A stretch of DNA of 64,000 nt from contig CAIVDC010000073.1 in the NCBI GenBank assembly GCA_903904605.1, positions 1-64,000 on the forward strand, in the 5' to 3' direction. Positions 9,281 to 17,581 of the stretch are shown here, in pieces. The position numbers were made by a program, and so were the translations under genes. Numbering within the stretch: position 1 is the first letter of the stretch; each line of letters opens with the position of its first letter. A model generated the notes under the pieces. It did not search any database, had not been told where the DNA came from, and saw only the letters and a list, made by a program, of their open reading frames with translations. This stretch comes from an uncultured Sterolibacterium sp. (lineage in GTDB: Bacteria > Pseudomonadota > Gammaproteobacteria > Burkholderiales > Rhodocyclaceae).

Positions 9281-10542
9281 TGCAGCCTCTTCTCGATAAA
9301 GTTGACCATCGCCTTTTCCGCGGCTTCGTTATCCCAGCCTCGGGCATCGACCATGTCGGCTTCGACCAGCAGCGTGGGAATTCCAGCCGCCTCCAGCGCA
9401 CTCGCAATGAACAGCGTCCCGGAAGCCGATGGGCGGCTGCCCTTGGGCATGAGGAGAACCGCCCCGTCTATCCTGTTTAGGCCCGCCTCCTTTACGATCC
9501 ATGAGGGCGCGTAGGGGGGATTGTGCAGCACCTCGTTCATGGTGACGACCCGGCTAGCCAGCGCACGCAATGGGTCATCCAGGCCATAGCGGATGTACCA
9601 GTCCGGGCCGAATGGAAGGTACATCGACCAGACGAAGACGGCACCGTAGCGTTCCTCGAAAGCGGTATAGAAATCGGTGTTATGCCACAACCCCGCACCG
9701 ACCCACATCAACCTCAGTCGTTCCTCGGGGCATGCGGCTATTCCATCGGCGACTCTTTGTCCTACTTCGTCCCTGAAACTTCGGGCGTGCGCCAGGGCCC
9801 AGTCAGTGCCACGGTGCCACTGCGCCGCCATGACGTTGGTGATCTGTTCCGATATTCTGACCGGGCACTTGGGCGCACGGGCGATCAGCTGGCGGGCTTC
9901 CTCGAAGTACTCCTCCTGTTCATTGACGCGTTCCATGAAGCTGCGCAATTTGGCCTTATCGAATCGGCGATCCGTCAACTTCTCGAGCGCTCTGACCAAT
10001 GTCCCAAGCTCTTCCACCATCAGATCGAGACGATAAGGTTCGGACAGTTCCTCCCAGCGATGGCGCGACAACTCCCACCAGCGATCGGGTAAGACGCTGC
10101 TGCCCGGCGCCTCGATGGCGACGAGCTCGGCGCCGAAGCTGTCGGCCCACAGGGAAAAAATTCTTTGAATGCAATCACAGGTGAGACGGGCGCAGAGAAT
10201 GGCCGGCTTGGGTAGTCCGCCCCAGGGGGCCGATTCCTTGAGGTCGATCAGCGTGCTTGCCAATCCCAGGCTGCAATAGCGGCAAAGATCCTCGTGGTAG
10301 CCGAGTTTGGCCAAACCATCCAGGTAGTCGCCGGAAAGCTGCTTGGTGGCAATGATGGCCGCCCACCACTGATTGGTGACTACGGGTACCCCCATCAGGT
10401 GGAATAGATCATGGGGCGTGTCGGCCTGGATAATCGCATAAGGCTTGCCTGCTTCGAATACGTCGCGTCTGACCTCGGCAAACCAAGTCTTCTGCTTTTC
10501 GCCTGCTGCAAGCGTGCAGGCCAGCTGTTTTTCTGCTGCCAT
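9277..10542 (-). CDS. 2-hydroxyacyl-CoA dehydratase / benzoyl-CoA reductase-family subunit with cysteines retained
   Basis: The ATG at 10542 gives 421 residues; a TTG four codons earlier is the alternative. The family pattern is visible: PHDLFHLMGVPVVTNQWW, then HEDLCRYCSLGLASTL (Cys87, Cys90) and LPKPAILCARLTCDCIQRIF (Cys117, Cys122, Cys124), the positions where this family binds its [4Fe-4S] cluster. The C-terminal half has LRLMWVGAGLWHNTDF and the ending DNEAAEKAMVNFIEKR, which resembles HgdB/FldC-type subunits. Such enzymes remove water from 2-hydroxyacyl-CoA by a ketyl radical mechanism after ATP-driven one-electron activation. It is coupled to the neighbouring related subunit and to CapA. 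The substrate is unknown. Confidence 0.85.
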   Translation of the reverse strand: MAAEKQLACTLAAGEKQKTWFAEVRRDVFEAGKPYAIIQADTPHDLFHLMGVPVVTNQWWAAIIATKQLSGDYLDGLAKLGYHEDLCRYCSLGLASTLIDLKESAPWGGLPKPAILCARLTCDCIQRIFSLWADSFGAELVAIEAPGSSVLPDRWWELSRHRWEELSEPYRLDLMVEELGTLVRALEKLTDRRFDKAKLRSFMERVNEQEEYFEEARQLIARAPKCPVRISEQITNVMAAQWHRGTDWALAHARSFRDEVGQRVADGIAACPEERLRLMWVGAGLWHNTDFYTAFEERYGAVFVWSMYLPFGPDWYIRYGLDDPLRALASRVVTMNEVLHNPPYAPSWIVKEAGLNRIDGAVLLMPKGSRPSASGTLFIASALEAAGIPTLLVEADMVDARGWDNEAAEKAMVNFIEKRLQ

Positions 10543-10557
10543 TTTGTTCCGCAACCT

Positions 10558-11778
10558 TTATGAAATGGTGGCCAAAGGCTTCTTGTCCCCGCCACCCTCA
10601 GGCTGGAGCGATCCCACATATTTGCCCAGCATGGCTGCCACTGCGGGACGATTCTCGGGGTAGCGAACGTCGCTCCGAACCAGCCTCCAGGTAAGTCCAG
10701 CCGCTTCCGCAGCGGCTCTCTGGCGGGGGAAATCCCAGCCCAGCACGTCATCGGGAATTGGCAGATAGAAGACTACCCCGTCGATGAACCCGGCCTGCAG
10801 CGTCTTCATGAACCACTGTTCACCCAAGGAGGCTGGAAAGGTTCTGGGGCAGGGCACTTCGCTGTAGTAATGGTCGAAGACCGCTGCCAGAGGTGATCCC
10901 TCGGTCCTGAGCAAAGGCTCTGCCGCCCGCGCTCCCCAGTCGTCATCTTCGGCGACCACCTGGCCGCCCGCCATCTCGACCAGCTCATGCAGATAGGCGT
11001 GATCAAGCGGGCAGCCCTTGACCAAAAGACGGGGCCCCGGTGCCGTCCCTATTTGGGGCGAGTCGAGCCAGTCGGCGAGAAGCTGGTTGTAATGGTGGCG
11101 GCCGAGGAAGTTTCCCGCGCCGGTAACAATGTGTGCCTGGTAGCCGGACACGGGCTGGTCCGCACGTCGCCTTGATTGTTGTAGCCGCGCCAGCAGCCTC
11201 CGGGTCTGGTTGCTTGCGGCAATGGCCGGGGCAAGCGAGTCATCGCAGACCGGCGATCCTCCGACGACGGAAAGCCGTTTCGCAAGCTCACGGGTTCGGG
11301 CCAGACCGTATTCCCTGCTGGCGGTCCTTTGAGTGTGGAGGATTTCATAGAGGATGACCTCCGGACCGGCCTGCGCGACGCCCACCCGCTTGAGCTCCCG
11401 CAGCGACAGATAGAGCTTGTGGTAGGCCTCCGTCGATCGGGGAACGACCAGCCGGCTTAGAAAATCCAATTCGCCGGCAATGTACAGTTCAACGATCAGG
11501 CGAGCATCCACATCGGTGAACGATTCGACATATCGGTCCGCGTTCGCCGTAGTGCCCGCGATCGGCGCAACTCTCAGCGGGAAGCATCCGGCAGCGATGA
11601 TCAGCTCTATGGGTACCGTATTGCCGACATAGCCGACGATCACCTTGCCGCTTCGCTGGGCCGATCTGGCTTCACGCAGACGGTCCCGATAAACCTCATG
11701 GAAATAATGAAAGGGCGAGATCACCTTCTCAGCCATATGGGCATATGGCTCATGATCTTCCGGTTTCACGGTATCCAT
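10558..11778 (-). CDS. 2-hydroxyacyl-CoA dehydratase-family subunit lacking the usual cluster cysteines
   Basis: ATG at 11778 gives 406 residues; a TTG four codons upstream is also possible. GKVIVGYVGNTVPIELIIAA (residues 45-64) matches the family's opening, where most members have Cys-x-Tyr. In the region ADRYVESFTDVDARLIVELY and in VVPRSTEAYHKL there is no cysteine where relatives have CS.xR and CD. Later parts (LLVKGCPLDHAYLHELVEMAGGQVVAEDD and VVFYLPIPDDVLGWDFPRQR) fit the second half of HGD-D proteins. It is the first gene of the operon and has a promoter-like sequence about 180 bases upstream. It may be a structural or substrate-binding partner of the cysteine-bearing subunit that follows 15 bases later. 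Confidence 0.8.
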   Translation of the reverse strand: MDTVKPEDHEPYAHMAEKVISPFHYFHEVYRDRLREARSAQRSGKVIVGYVGNTVPIELIIAAGCFPLRVAPIAGTTANADRYVESFTDVDARLIVELYIAGELDFLSRLVVPRSTEAYHKLYLSLRELKRVGVAQAGPEVILYEILHTQRTASREYGLARTRELAKRLSVVGGSPVCDDSLAPAIAASNQTRRLLARLQQSRRRADQPVSGYQAHIVTGAGNFLGRHHYNQLLADWLDSPQIGTAPGPRLLVKGCPLDHAYLHELVEMAGGQVVAEDDDWGARAAEPLLRTEGSPLAAVFDHYYSEVPCPRTFPASLGEQWFMKTLQAGFIDGVVFYLPIPDDVLGWDFPRQRAAAEAAGLTWRLVRSDVRYPENRPAVAAMLGKYVGSLQPEGGGDKKPLATIS

Positions 11779-11960
11779 CAGGCGAACCAAGCGGCCAAGA
11801 ACTTCAGTATCCCTGTCGATGTTCCTTGTCCCACAGCAGTTTCCCTGGTCGCGTTCATGACGTGATCACCGAGCTGATCGCTCTATCCGGGTGGAGTCGA
11901 TAGCAAAAATGCGCAAGGCGTGCAAATAATTATTAAAAATAATCCTAACAAACTGCAACC

Positions 11961-11988
11961 AGTTTAGTGCCGACAGCTAAAATGTCAA
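11961..11988 (-). promoter_or_regulatory. predicted sigma-70 promoter of the dehydratase/CoA-transferase operon
   Basis: On the minus strand TTGACA (11988-11983) is followed after 16 bases by TAAACT (11966-11961). GACA and TGTC arms (972-975 and 983-986 of the 11,000s) with a 7-base centre overlap the -35 box and could be an operator. The predicted transcript has a leader of about 175 bases before the start codon at 11778. Confidence 0.5.
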
Positions 11989-11993
11989 CAAAT

Positions 11994-12003
11994 ATCTATA
12001 GAT
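11994..12003. promoter_or_regulatory. perfect 10-bp palindrome ATCTATAGAT upstream of the predicted promoter
   Basis: ATCTATAGAT reads identically on both strands and lies just upstream of the -35 box of the minus-strand promoter, in an AT-rich region. It is a candidate regulator site; no regulator gene is adjacent. Confidence 0.3.
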
Positions 12004-12234
12004 TTTTGATTTAGCGGAAGCGCCTTCCATCGGGACGGACCATCAAGAAATGCCCAGGCGATTTCTCGTTGTCGAATGCGATCGTCCGCAGTTGCGGGAG
12101 TCAAATGGGAAGGACTCGCGGTTCCATCCGAAGGTCAGTTGCGACGGTTCAAGCGAAGCGGGCTCTCGGAAATTTCGTCCTTGCCGAATGAGGCGAAGAA
12201 GTCGGAGAGGTGGCCGATGCCCGCTCGATGCGAC

Positions 12235-13380
12235 TCACAGGGACGCACGGATGACGCGCGCCGGAGCCAGTTGCCCGAGTGCGGGCACCCCCATCAGGGC
12301 CAGCGTGCGCACGATGTCGTCGGCGAGCAGCTGCAGCACCGCGTTGACGCCGCGCTCGCCGTCGGCGGCCAGGCCATAGAGCGTTGCCCGTCCGAGCAGC
12401 ACCGCCCGCGCACCCAGCGACAGTGCCTTGACGATATCGGTGCCGCGGCGGAAGCCGCTATCGACCAGGACCGGCATCCGGTCGCCGACGGTCGCGATGA
12501 TCTCCGGCAGGACTTCCATGCTCGCCTGCGCCGCATCGAGCTGTCTGCCGCCGTGGTTCGAGACGACCAGCCCGTCTATCCCATGCTCCTTTGCCAGCCG
12601 GGCATCGTCCGGATTCAGGATGCCCTTGAGGATCAGTGTTCCGGGCCAGTGCCGGCGGATCCACGAGAGATTTTCCCAGACCAGGGAAGAATCCATGCTG
12701 CGGTTCAGCAGTGCCGCCTGGGCTTCCAGGCTGGTCTTGCCGGTACCCGCATCGGCCAGGTTGACGAAGCTGGGCATGCCTCCCTGCAACAGTCCCGCCA
12801 GCCAGCGCGGATGAAGCGCCAGGTCCAGGGCCAGTCCCGGCGTTATCTTGAACGGCAGCTTGAAGCCGTTTTTCAGATCGCGCTGGCGGTATCCGCCGAC
12901 CGGGACATCGACCGTGAGCATCAGCGCCGTATAGCCCGAGGCCTGTGCGCGGATCATCATCCGTTCCGCCGTCTTCCGGTCGCCCATGACGTAGAGCTGA
13001 AACCAGTTGACGCCGCCGGCCTCGGCGGGAATGCGTTCGAGGCGCGCATTCGAGGCGCTGGACATGGCGAAGGGAATGTTCGCGGCGGTTGCGGCGCGCG
13101 CCAGCGCAAGGTCGCCGTCCGGCCAGAAGAGGCTGTTCAGGCCGGTCGGCGCGATGACCAGCGGCAGGGCATGGCGCTGCCCGAAAAGCTCGATCGAGGC
13201 ATCGATCCGCGACACGTCGACGAGCGCCGAAGGGCGCAGACAGAGCAGTTCGATGGCCCGGCGATTCCGCTGCAGGGTGAGTTCCTCGTCGGCACCGCCC
13301 TCCAGGTAATCGAATATCAGCCTGGGCAGTCTGCGCCGGGCGCGCGCCCGGAAGTCGCCGACGCTGATGCTGACGGACAT
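12235..13380 (-). CDS. FMN-dependent alpha-hydroxy acid dehydrogenase/oxidase
   Basis: The product has 381 residues, normal for the glycolate oxidase/L-lactate dehydrogenase/mandelate dehydrogenase family. LPRLIFDYLEGGADEE near the N-terminus holds the family tyrosine, LPLVIAPTGLNSLFW and PFAMSSASNARLERIP line the FMN site, and WFQLYVMGDR, LMLTVDVPVGGYRQRDL, LILKGILNPDDARLA and VVSNHGGRQLDAAQ (catalytic His-Gly-Gly-Arg) follow in the expected order. SGFRRGTDIVKALSLGARAVLLGR is the phosphate-binding end. It oxidises a 2-hydroxy acid to the 2-oxo acid. It starts four bases after the radical SAM gene stop and is probably in the same operon. A membrane lactate dehydrogenase and a mandelate dehydrogenase are equally possible. 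Confidence 0.88.
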   Translation of the reverse strand: MSVSISVGDFRARARRRLPRLIFDYLEGGADEELTLQRNRRAIELLCLRPSALVDVSRIDASIELFGQRHALPLVIAPTGLNSLFWPDGDLALARAATAANIPFAMSSASNARLERIPAEAGGVNWFQLYVMGDRKTAERMMIRAQASGYTALMLTVDVPVGGYRQRDLKNGFKLPFKITPGLALDLALHPRWLAGLLQGGMPSFVNLADAGTGKTSLEAQAALLNRSMDSSLVWENLSWIRRHWPGTLILKGILNPDDARLAKEHGIDGLVVSNHGGRQLDAAQASMEVLPEIIATVGDRMPVLVDSGFRRGTDIVKALSLGARAVLLGRATLYGLAADGERGVNAVLQLLADDIVRTLALMGVPALGQLAPARVIRASL

Positions 13381-13384
13381 CTCT

Positions 13385-14935
13385 TCAGGCGCTGGCGGAA
13401 GCCATGTCTGCGCTCCGCCCGCCGCGGCGGGCCAATTCCTTGTCCAAATCCCGTTCGAGAATTTCGATCGTCTCGCGTCCGATATATTCGCTGCTTGAAT
13501 CGAGCGACTCGACCGCTTCGAGATAGGCCCGGCCGATCAGGCGGCCGAGCGGTTTCGGATTGTAGAGCAGCTTCTTGATGACGAACGGACGGAAGGTGAG
13601 CGGGTTGTAGTCCGGCTTGAGATAGCCCTGGTTGATCAGCAGGCGCTCCACGGGCGTGCCCGGCTGGATGCCGATGAAGAAGATGAAGGGCAGCACATTG
13701 TCGCGGCCGAACAGGGTATAGAGCTCCTTGATCTTATCGATGGTCTTCTTCAGCGTTTCAGGAGTCTCGCCGGGGGCGTTCAGGGGAATGTAGAGCTTTA
13801 TCTGCTGGTTGCTATAGCCGTTCGCCTTCAGCATGCGAAAGGCGTCCATCTGCTGGTCCAGCGAATAGCCCAGGGTCAGCGTGTCGATGACCTCTTGCGA
13901 GCCGGTGAAGGACAGATCGACGCTGCACATGCCGCTGGCCAGCATCTTCCTGGCGATCTCGGGCGTCAGGTGGTTGAGCCGGAGGTAGCCGGACCAGCTG
14001 ACATCGATCTTCCTGGCCAAAAGTTCATCCAGCAGTTCCTCGACCTGTTCCGTGCTCCTCTTGGTCGAACAGAATTGGGCGTCGGTAAACCAGATCCGCT
14101 TGACGCCATACTGCTTGCTCAATACTTCCACTTCCTTGGCAATCTCGGCGGTCTCGCGGTAACGCTGGTTGCCACCCTCGATCTTGTTGTACAGGCAGAA
14201 GTGGCATTGGAACGGGCAGCCCCGCTTGGTATGGACGCCGATGTCGCCCGCCAGATAGTTGCCGAACTTCGGGAAGATCGACTCGACATAGGCAAAATCG
14301 ACAGCCGTCACCTGCCGCAGGTCGAAGGTCTCGCTGCGGGCCCGGTGAGTGACCTGCCCGGACCGGTCCTTGTAGAAAAGCTCCCCGAGCGGCTTGGTGA
14401 AGCCGTCGACGATGGACAGCATGGCGTCCTCGCCTTCGCCGATGACGACGACCGTGTCGGTCGGGCATTTTTCCGCCACATACTTGCCGAATATCGAGAC
14501 CGCCGTGCCGCCGACCACGAGGCGAGTGGCCGGCAGGAGCTGCCGCACCATCTTCATGTAGCCGAAATTCTTCAGCCGGCTCGACACATAGTCGTAGATG
14601 ATCGCCAGCGAATCCTTGGCGGCCTTGAGTTTGCGCCACGGATTCGGCGAGTGATCGAAGTTCATGACCACGTCGAGCGCGTCGTCCTCGGGGTGCGGTC
14701 CGAAGGACTGCATGTTGCGCCAGGAAAACGCCACCACGTCCGGGCGCATCTCGAGCAGGTGCTGCTTCAGCGTCCGCCGACGCTCGGACGGTGCGACCAA
14801 TGCCAGGTCGAGAAGGTGCTGACGAATGCCGGGGCGCTGCTTGTGAATGTAGTCGGCGACATAGATGACGCCGCCAGGATAGATTTTCCAGCAGGGCAGA
14901 CGAACATAGAGTACTGACTGAGTTTCGGAAGCCAT
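13385..14935 (-). CDS. B12-binding-type radical SAM protein, function unknown
   Basis: The product has 516 residues. The N-terminal 190 residues are a Rossmann-like cobalamin-binding domain by position (RPDVVAFSWRNM, ATRLVVGGTAVSIFG, DTVVVIGEGEDAML). The DxHxxG motif for base-off cobalamin is not seen. The radical SAM core starts at about residue 237 with GVHTKRGCPFQCHFCLYN, a Cys-x3-Cys-x2-Cys cluster motif. The following RIWFTDAQFCSTKRS and VDLSFTGSQEVIDTLTLGY are the normal barrel segments. Such proteins carry out methylations, cyclisations or other radical reactions. It lies between FeoB and an FMN dehydrogenase, which supplies no clear substrate clue. Confidence 0.82.
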   Translation of the reverse strand: MASETQSVLYVRLPCWKIYPGGVIYVADYIHKQRPGIRQHLLDLALVAPSERRRTLKQHLLEMRPDVVAFSWRNMQSFGPHPEDDALDVVMNFDHSPNPWRKLKAAKDSLAIIYDYVSSRLKNFGYMKMVRQLLPATRLVVGGTAVSIFGKYVAEKCPTDTVVVIGEGEDAMLSIVDGFTKPLGELFYKDRSGQVTHRARSETFDLRQVTAVDFAYVESIFPKFGNYLAGDIGVHTKRGCPFQCHFCLYNKIEGGNQRYRETAEIAKEVEVLSKQYGVKRIWFTDAQFCSTKRSTEQVEELLDELLARKIDVSWSGYLRLNHLTPEIARKMLASGMCSVDLSFTGSQEVIDTLTLGYSLDQQMDAFRMLKANGYSNQQIKLYIPLNAPGETPETLKKTIDKIKELYTLFGRDNVLPFIFFIGIQPGTPVERLLINQGYLKPDYNPLTFRPFVIKKLLYNPKPLGRLIGRAYLEAVESLDSSSEYIGRETIEILERDLDKELARRGGRSADMASASA

Positions 14936-14988
14936 ATCGACAACGCCTTTACTTTCCTCTTATTCTACCGGAATAGCGTCCGGCCTTT

Positions 14989-16776
14989 TCAATAGCCCAG
15001 CGCGCGCGCTCCCTGGTAGAAGCCCAGGCAGAGCAGCCAGGCCAGAACCAGGGGCCAGGCCACGGCGAAGGCGGTGAAGCCCAGGCTGCGCGATTCCGCC
15101 TTCAGGGTCGCGACCGTGGACAGGCAGGGCGTGTAGAGCAGCGTAAACAGCATGAAGCTGTAGGCCTGCACCCAATCGAGCTGCTGCGCCAGGTGCGCCG
15201 TCAGGGAAGCGCCTTCGCTGGCGTAGATGACCGCCAGCGAGCCTATCACCACCTCCTTGGCGACGAAGCCGAAGATCAGCGCGACGGCGAGCTTGTCGCC
15301 GATGCCCAGCGGGGCAAGCACGGGCTGCAGGGCATGGCCCAGAATTCCGGCATAACTTTCCGGCCCTCCCGTCGAAACCCCGAGCGGCAGATGGGTCAGG
15401 AACCAGACGAGGACGACGCCGGCGACGATGAACTGGGTGGCGCGAAGGAAGAAGTGCCGTACTTCCTGCCAGGCGCGCAGCAGGATCTGGCGGAGGGTGG
15501 GCAGGCGATAAGGCGGCAGCTCTATCACGAATGGGTCATCGGAGCGGAAATAGCGGCGGAATATCAGGGCGGTCATGACCGCCGTGAGAATGCTGAAGAG
15601 ATACAGCGAAAACAGCACATAGGGGGCCTGCTGCGGCGGGAACAGGGCGGCGATGATGAACAGGAATACCTGCAGTCTCGCCGAGCACAGGGACAGCGGA
15701 ATCAGCAGCATCGACAGCAGGCGCAACGGCCGGCTGCGCATGATGCGTGTGCCCATCAGTGCCGGCACATTGCAGCCGAAGCCCATCATGATCATCACGA
15801 AGCTGCGCCCGTCCAGCCCCAGCCTTGCCATCAGGGCGTCGGTCAGAAAGGCGGCGCGGGAAAGGTAGCCGGTATCTTCGACGATTGCCATGAAGACGAA
15901 GAACAGCACGATGATGGGAACGAAGGTGGCGACGGTAGCGACGCCATTCCATAGACCATCGATCAGCAGGCCCTGGACGAACGGCGGGGCGCCCGCGAGC
16001 GCGGGGGCGAGCAAAGCCAGGCGCAGCCAGTCGAAAAGGGCGCTCATGCCGGCCTGCAGCGGCGCGCCGAGGGCGAAGACCGCCTGGAAGAGCAGCAGTA
16101 TGACGCCTAGGAACAGGGGAAAGGCGAGTACCGGGTGGAGTACCACCCGGTCGATCCGATCGGTGAGCGTGACCGACATCGTGGCCGGTATGTCCACGGC
16201 CGCCGACAGGACGTGCTCGAGCTTGGTCTCGATGGTCTGATCGAGGATCAGCGCGGCTTTCACGGCCGCCACCGAGGTCGGCGCGGAGGCCCTCAAGGCG
16301 GCGGTGACGGTGTGCAGCGCAGTCTGATAGCCCGAGCCGAACTTGGCGCTGCAAAGCACGGTGGCGATGGACAACTGGCGCGAGACTGTGTCGGTGTCGA
16401 TCCGGATGCCGAGTTTCTTGGCCTCGTCCTCCATGTTGAGCAGGAGCACGACGGGCAGTCCCAGGGCCTGGATCTGCAGGGCCAGCCCGAGCTGACGTTC
16501 GATCTGGACGGCGTTGAGGATCACCACCGCCAGATCGAGCGAATTGCTCTCGAGGAAATGGCGCACCACCAGTTCGTCCTCGGAGAAGCCGTGCAGGTCG
16601 TAAATGCCCGGGAGGTCGATCACCTCGACCATCTGCGCTCCGAGCAGAACCTTGGCGCTGGCCAGTTCCACCGTCACCCCGGGCCAGTTGCCGACCCTGG
16701 CCGCAGCCCCGGTCAAGCGGTTGAAGAAGGTTGACTTGCCGGTATTGGGCATGCCGAGCAGGGCGACTTTCCTCAT
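14989..16776 (-). CDS. feoB: ferrous iron transport protein B
   Basis: The product has 595 residues. The N-terminal G domain is complete: GMPNTGKST (residues 9-17, G1), a threonine switch region, DLPG (54-57, G3) and NMED (G4 variant of NxxD). The GDI/spacer region follows. The membrane part from about residue 215 has the two gate motifs, including FGCNVPALMGTRIMRS and, later, FGFVAKEVVIGSLAV. It is about 180 residues shorter than the E. coli protein (773), mostly because the cytoplasmic C-terminal part is short. FeoB imports Fe2+ across the inner membrane in a GTP-dependent way. It starts seven bases after feoA. Confidence 0.95.
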   Translation of the reverse strand: MRKVALLGMPNTGKSTFFNRLTGAAARVGNWPGVTVELASAKVLLGAQMVEVIDLPGIYDLHGFSEDELVVRHFLESNSLDLAVVILNAVQIERQLGLALQIQALGLPVVLLLNMEDEAKKLGIRIDTDTVSRQLSIATVLCSAKFGSGYQTALHTVTAALRASAPTSVAAVKAALILDQTIETKLEHVLSAAVDIPATMSVTLTDRIDRVVLHPVLAFPLFLGVILLLFQAVFALGAPLQAGMSALFDWLRLALLAPALAGAPPFVQGLLIDGLWNGVATVATFVPIIVLFFVFMAIVEDTGYLSRAAFLTDALMARLGLDGRSFVMIMMGFGCNVPALMGTRIMRSRPLRLLSMLLIPLSLCSARLQVFLFIIAALFPPQQAPYVLFSLYLFSILTAVMTALIFRRYFRSDDPFVIELPPYRLPTLRQILLRAWQEVRHFFLRATQFIVAGVVLVWFLTHLPLGVSTGGPESYAGILGHALQPVLAPLGIGDKLAVALIFGFVAKEVVIGSLAVIYASEGASLTAHLAQQLDWVQAYSFMLFTLLYTPCLSTVATLKAESRSLGFTAFAVAWPLVLAWLLCLGFYQGARALGY

Positions 16777-16783
16777 GCCCGGC

Positions 16784-17017
16784 TCATACGGCGATCTCGA
16801 TATGGCGTGCGTCGCAGCGCCGGATGATGATGTCGGTGGTGCCGATCCGCACTTGCAGCGGACCCTTGAAAAAGCCTCTGCGCACGACCTCTATGTGATT
16901 GCCGGGTTTCAGGCCGAGCGCCACCAGTCGCCGGCGCAAGTCCTCGGCGACGTGGATGGCGACGATGCGTCCGCCTTGTCCCGGGGATAGGTAGTCTAGC
17001 AATTGGGTCAACCGCAT
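16784..17017 (-). CDS. feoA: ferrous iron transport protein A
   Basis: The product has 77 residues. It has the SH3-like FeoA fold: LSPGQGGRIVAIHVAEDLRR, LVALGLKPGNHIEVVRRGFF and GPLQVRIGTTDIIIRRCDARHIEI. The small cytoplasmic protein assists FeoB, whose gene follows after 7 bases. The ATG at 17017 has only a weak purine stretch upstream. The 160-base leader region contains no certain Fur or FNR box that I could recognise. Confidence 0.92.
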   Translation of the reverse strand: MRLTQLLDYLSPGQGGRIVAIHVAEDLRRRLVALGLKPGNHIEVVRRGFFKGPLQVRIGTTDIIIRRCDARHIEIAV

Positions 17018-17181
17018 GAAGAGAGCCCTGAGCAGGAACCGGAAATGATAGCCGATTTCCCCGGTCAGAATCTCTTCTTAGGTCAGGATGCGAGCAGAAA
17101 CCGCGGGCGCGCTGGGTGGAAGGGAGTGCCGGGCTTTCTCTGGATCAACCCGAGGGCGGCCCGATCTGCGAAACGAGGGGA

Positions 17182-17454
17182 CTACGAGCGCCAAAAAAAA
17201 TCCTGACAATCCGGGCTCTGTACTATCCTGATGCGTCGCTCGAGGTCGGCAAGGTTCTGCGCTTTCGACAGGTAGGCTTCTTCGGCGTCGATCGGGCGCA
17301 GGCTGGCGACCAGCCAGTTCTTGGCCCGGATGAGCAAGGAGCGGATCACCTCGCCGAGCGAGTTTCCCTTGCGCGCAGTCTGCGCGAAACCGATGTGGGC
17401 CCAGGCTTCGTTGAAGACAAAATCCCGGCCGGCTTTCTGTACGTGCGTGTTCAT
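17182..17454 (-). CDS. small DUF3563-like protein
   Basis: The ATG at 17454 is preceded by AGGAG (TCAGGAGATATCGAT before the start) and gives 90 residues; the frame is open further upstream without a ribosome site. The middle is an amphipathic helix (SLGEVIRSLLIRAKNWLVAS), followed by IDAEEAYLSKAQNLADLERRI. That segment matches the short DUF3563 proteins of proteobacteria, which end in a similar AYL-x-DLADLERRxR stretch. No catalytic motif is present. It is divergent from the LysR gene at 17582 and shares its control region. The function is unknown. Confidence 0.7.
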   Translation of the reverse strand: MNTHVQKAGRDFVFNEAWAHIGFAQTARKGNSLGEVIRSLLIRAKNWLVASLRPIDAEEAYLSKAQNLADLERRIRIVQSPDCQDFFWRS

Positions 17455-17504
17455 ATCGATATCTCCTGAGCAGTTGCTTGTGGTCGCAGGGCCACCGTGT
17501 CGCC

Positions 17505-17533
17505 AATATAGCGGCATTGCTGCGACGCAACAA
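17505..17533 (-). promoter_or_regulatory. predicted promoter of the DUF3563-like gene
   Basis: On the minus strand TTGTTG (17533-17528) and TATATT (17510-17505) are separated by 17 bases, about 50 bases before the start codon at 17454. The -10 box is good, the -35 box weak. Confidence 0.4.
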
Positions 17534-17555
17534 ACGATATAATCAGGGCCATGAA

Positions 17556-17568
17556 TTAGCTGAGCTAA
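17556..17568. promoter_or_regulatory. 13-bp palindrome, candidate LysR operator
   Basis: TTAGCTGAGCTAA has perfect 6-base arms around one central base and fits the T-N11-A rule of LysR-type binding sites. It lies between a LysR gene and a divergently transcribed small gene, immediately before the TATAAT box of the LysR gene, which suggests autorepression. Confidence 0.55.
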
Positions 17569-17570
17569 GT

Positions 17571-17576
17571 TATAAT
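17571..17576 (+). promoter_or_regulatory. TATAAT box five bases before the LysR start codon
   Basis: A consensus TATAAT ends five bases before the GTG at 17582. If used, transcription would start at or very near the start codon, giving a leaderless or almost leaderless transcript. No good -35 box is seen; the palindrome takes its place. Confidence 0.4.
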
Positions 17577-17581
17577 GCGGT

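Larger units (their letters stand above)
11779..12234. other. intergenic region, AT-rich centre, no gene seen
   Basis: No plausible coding sequence was found on either strand. The stretch 11900-12015 is strongly A+T-rich compared with its surroundings and holds a promoter-like pair of boxes and palindromes reading towards the dehydratase operon. The part from 12020 to 12234, downstream of the minus-strand dehydrogenase gene, shows no clear terminator. Confidence 0.6.

Noticed and set aside
17192-17200. A run of A as a possible terminator after the small DUF3563-like gene
   Set aside because: The run is inside the last codons of that gene (Phe-Phe-Trp) and no hairpin precedes it.
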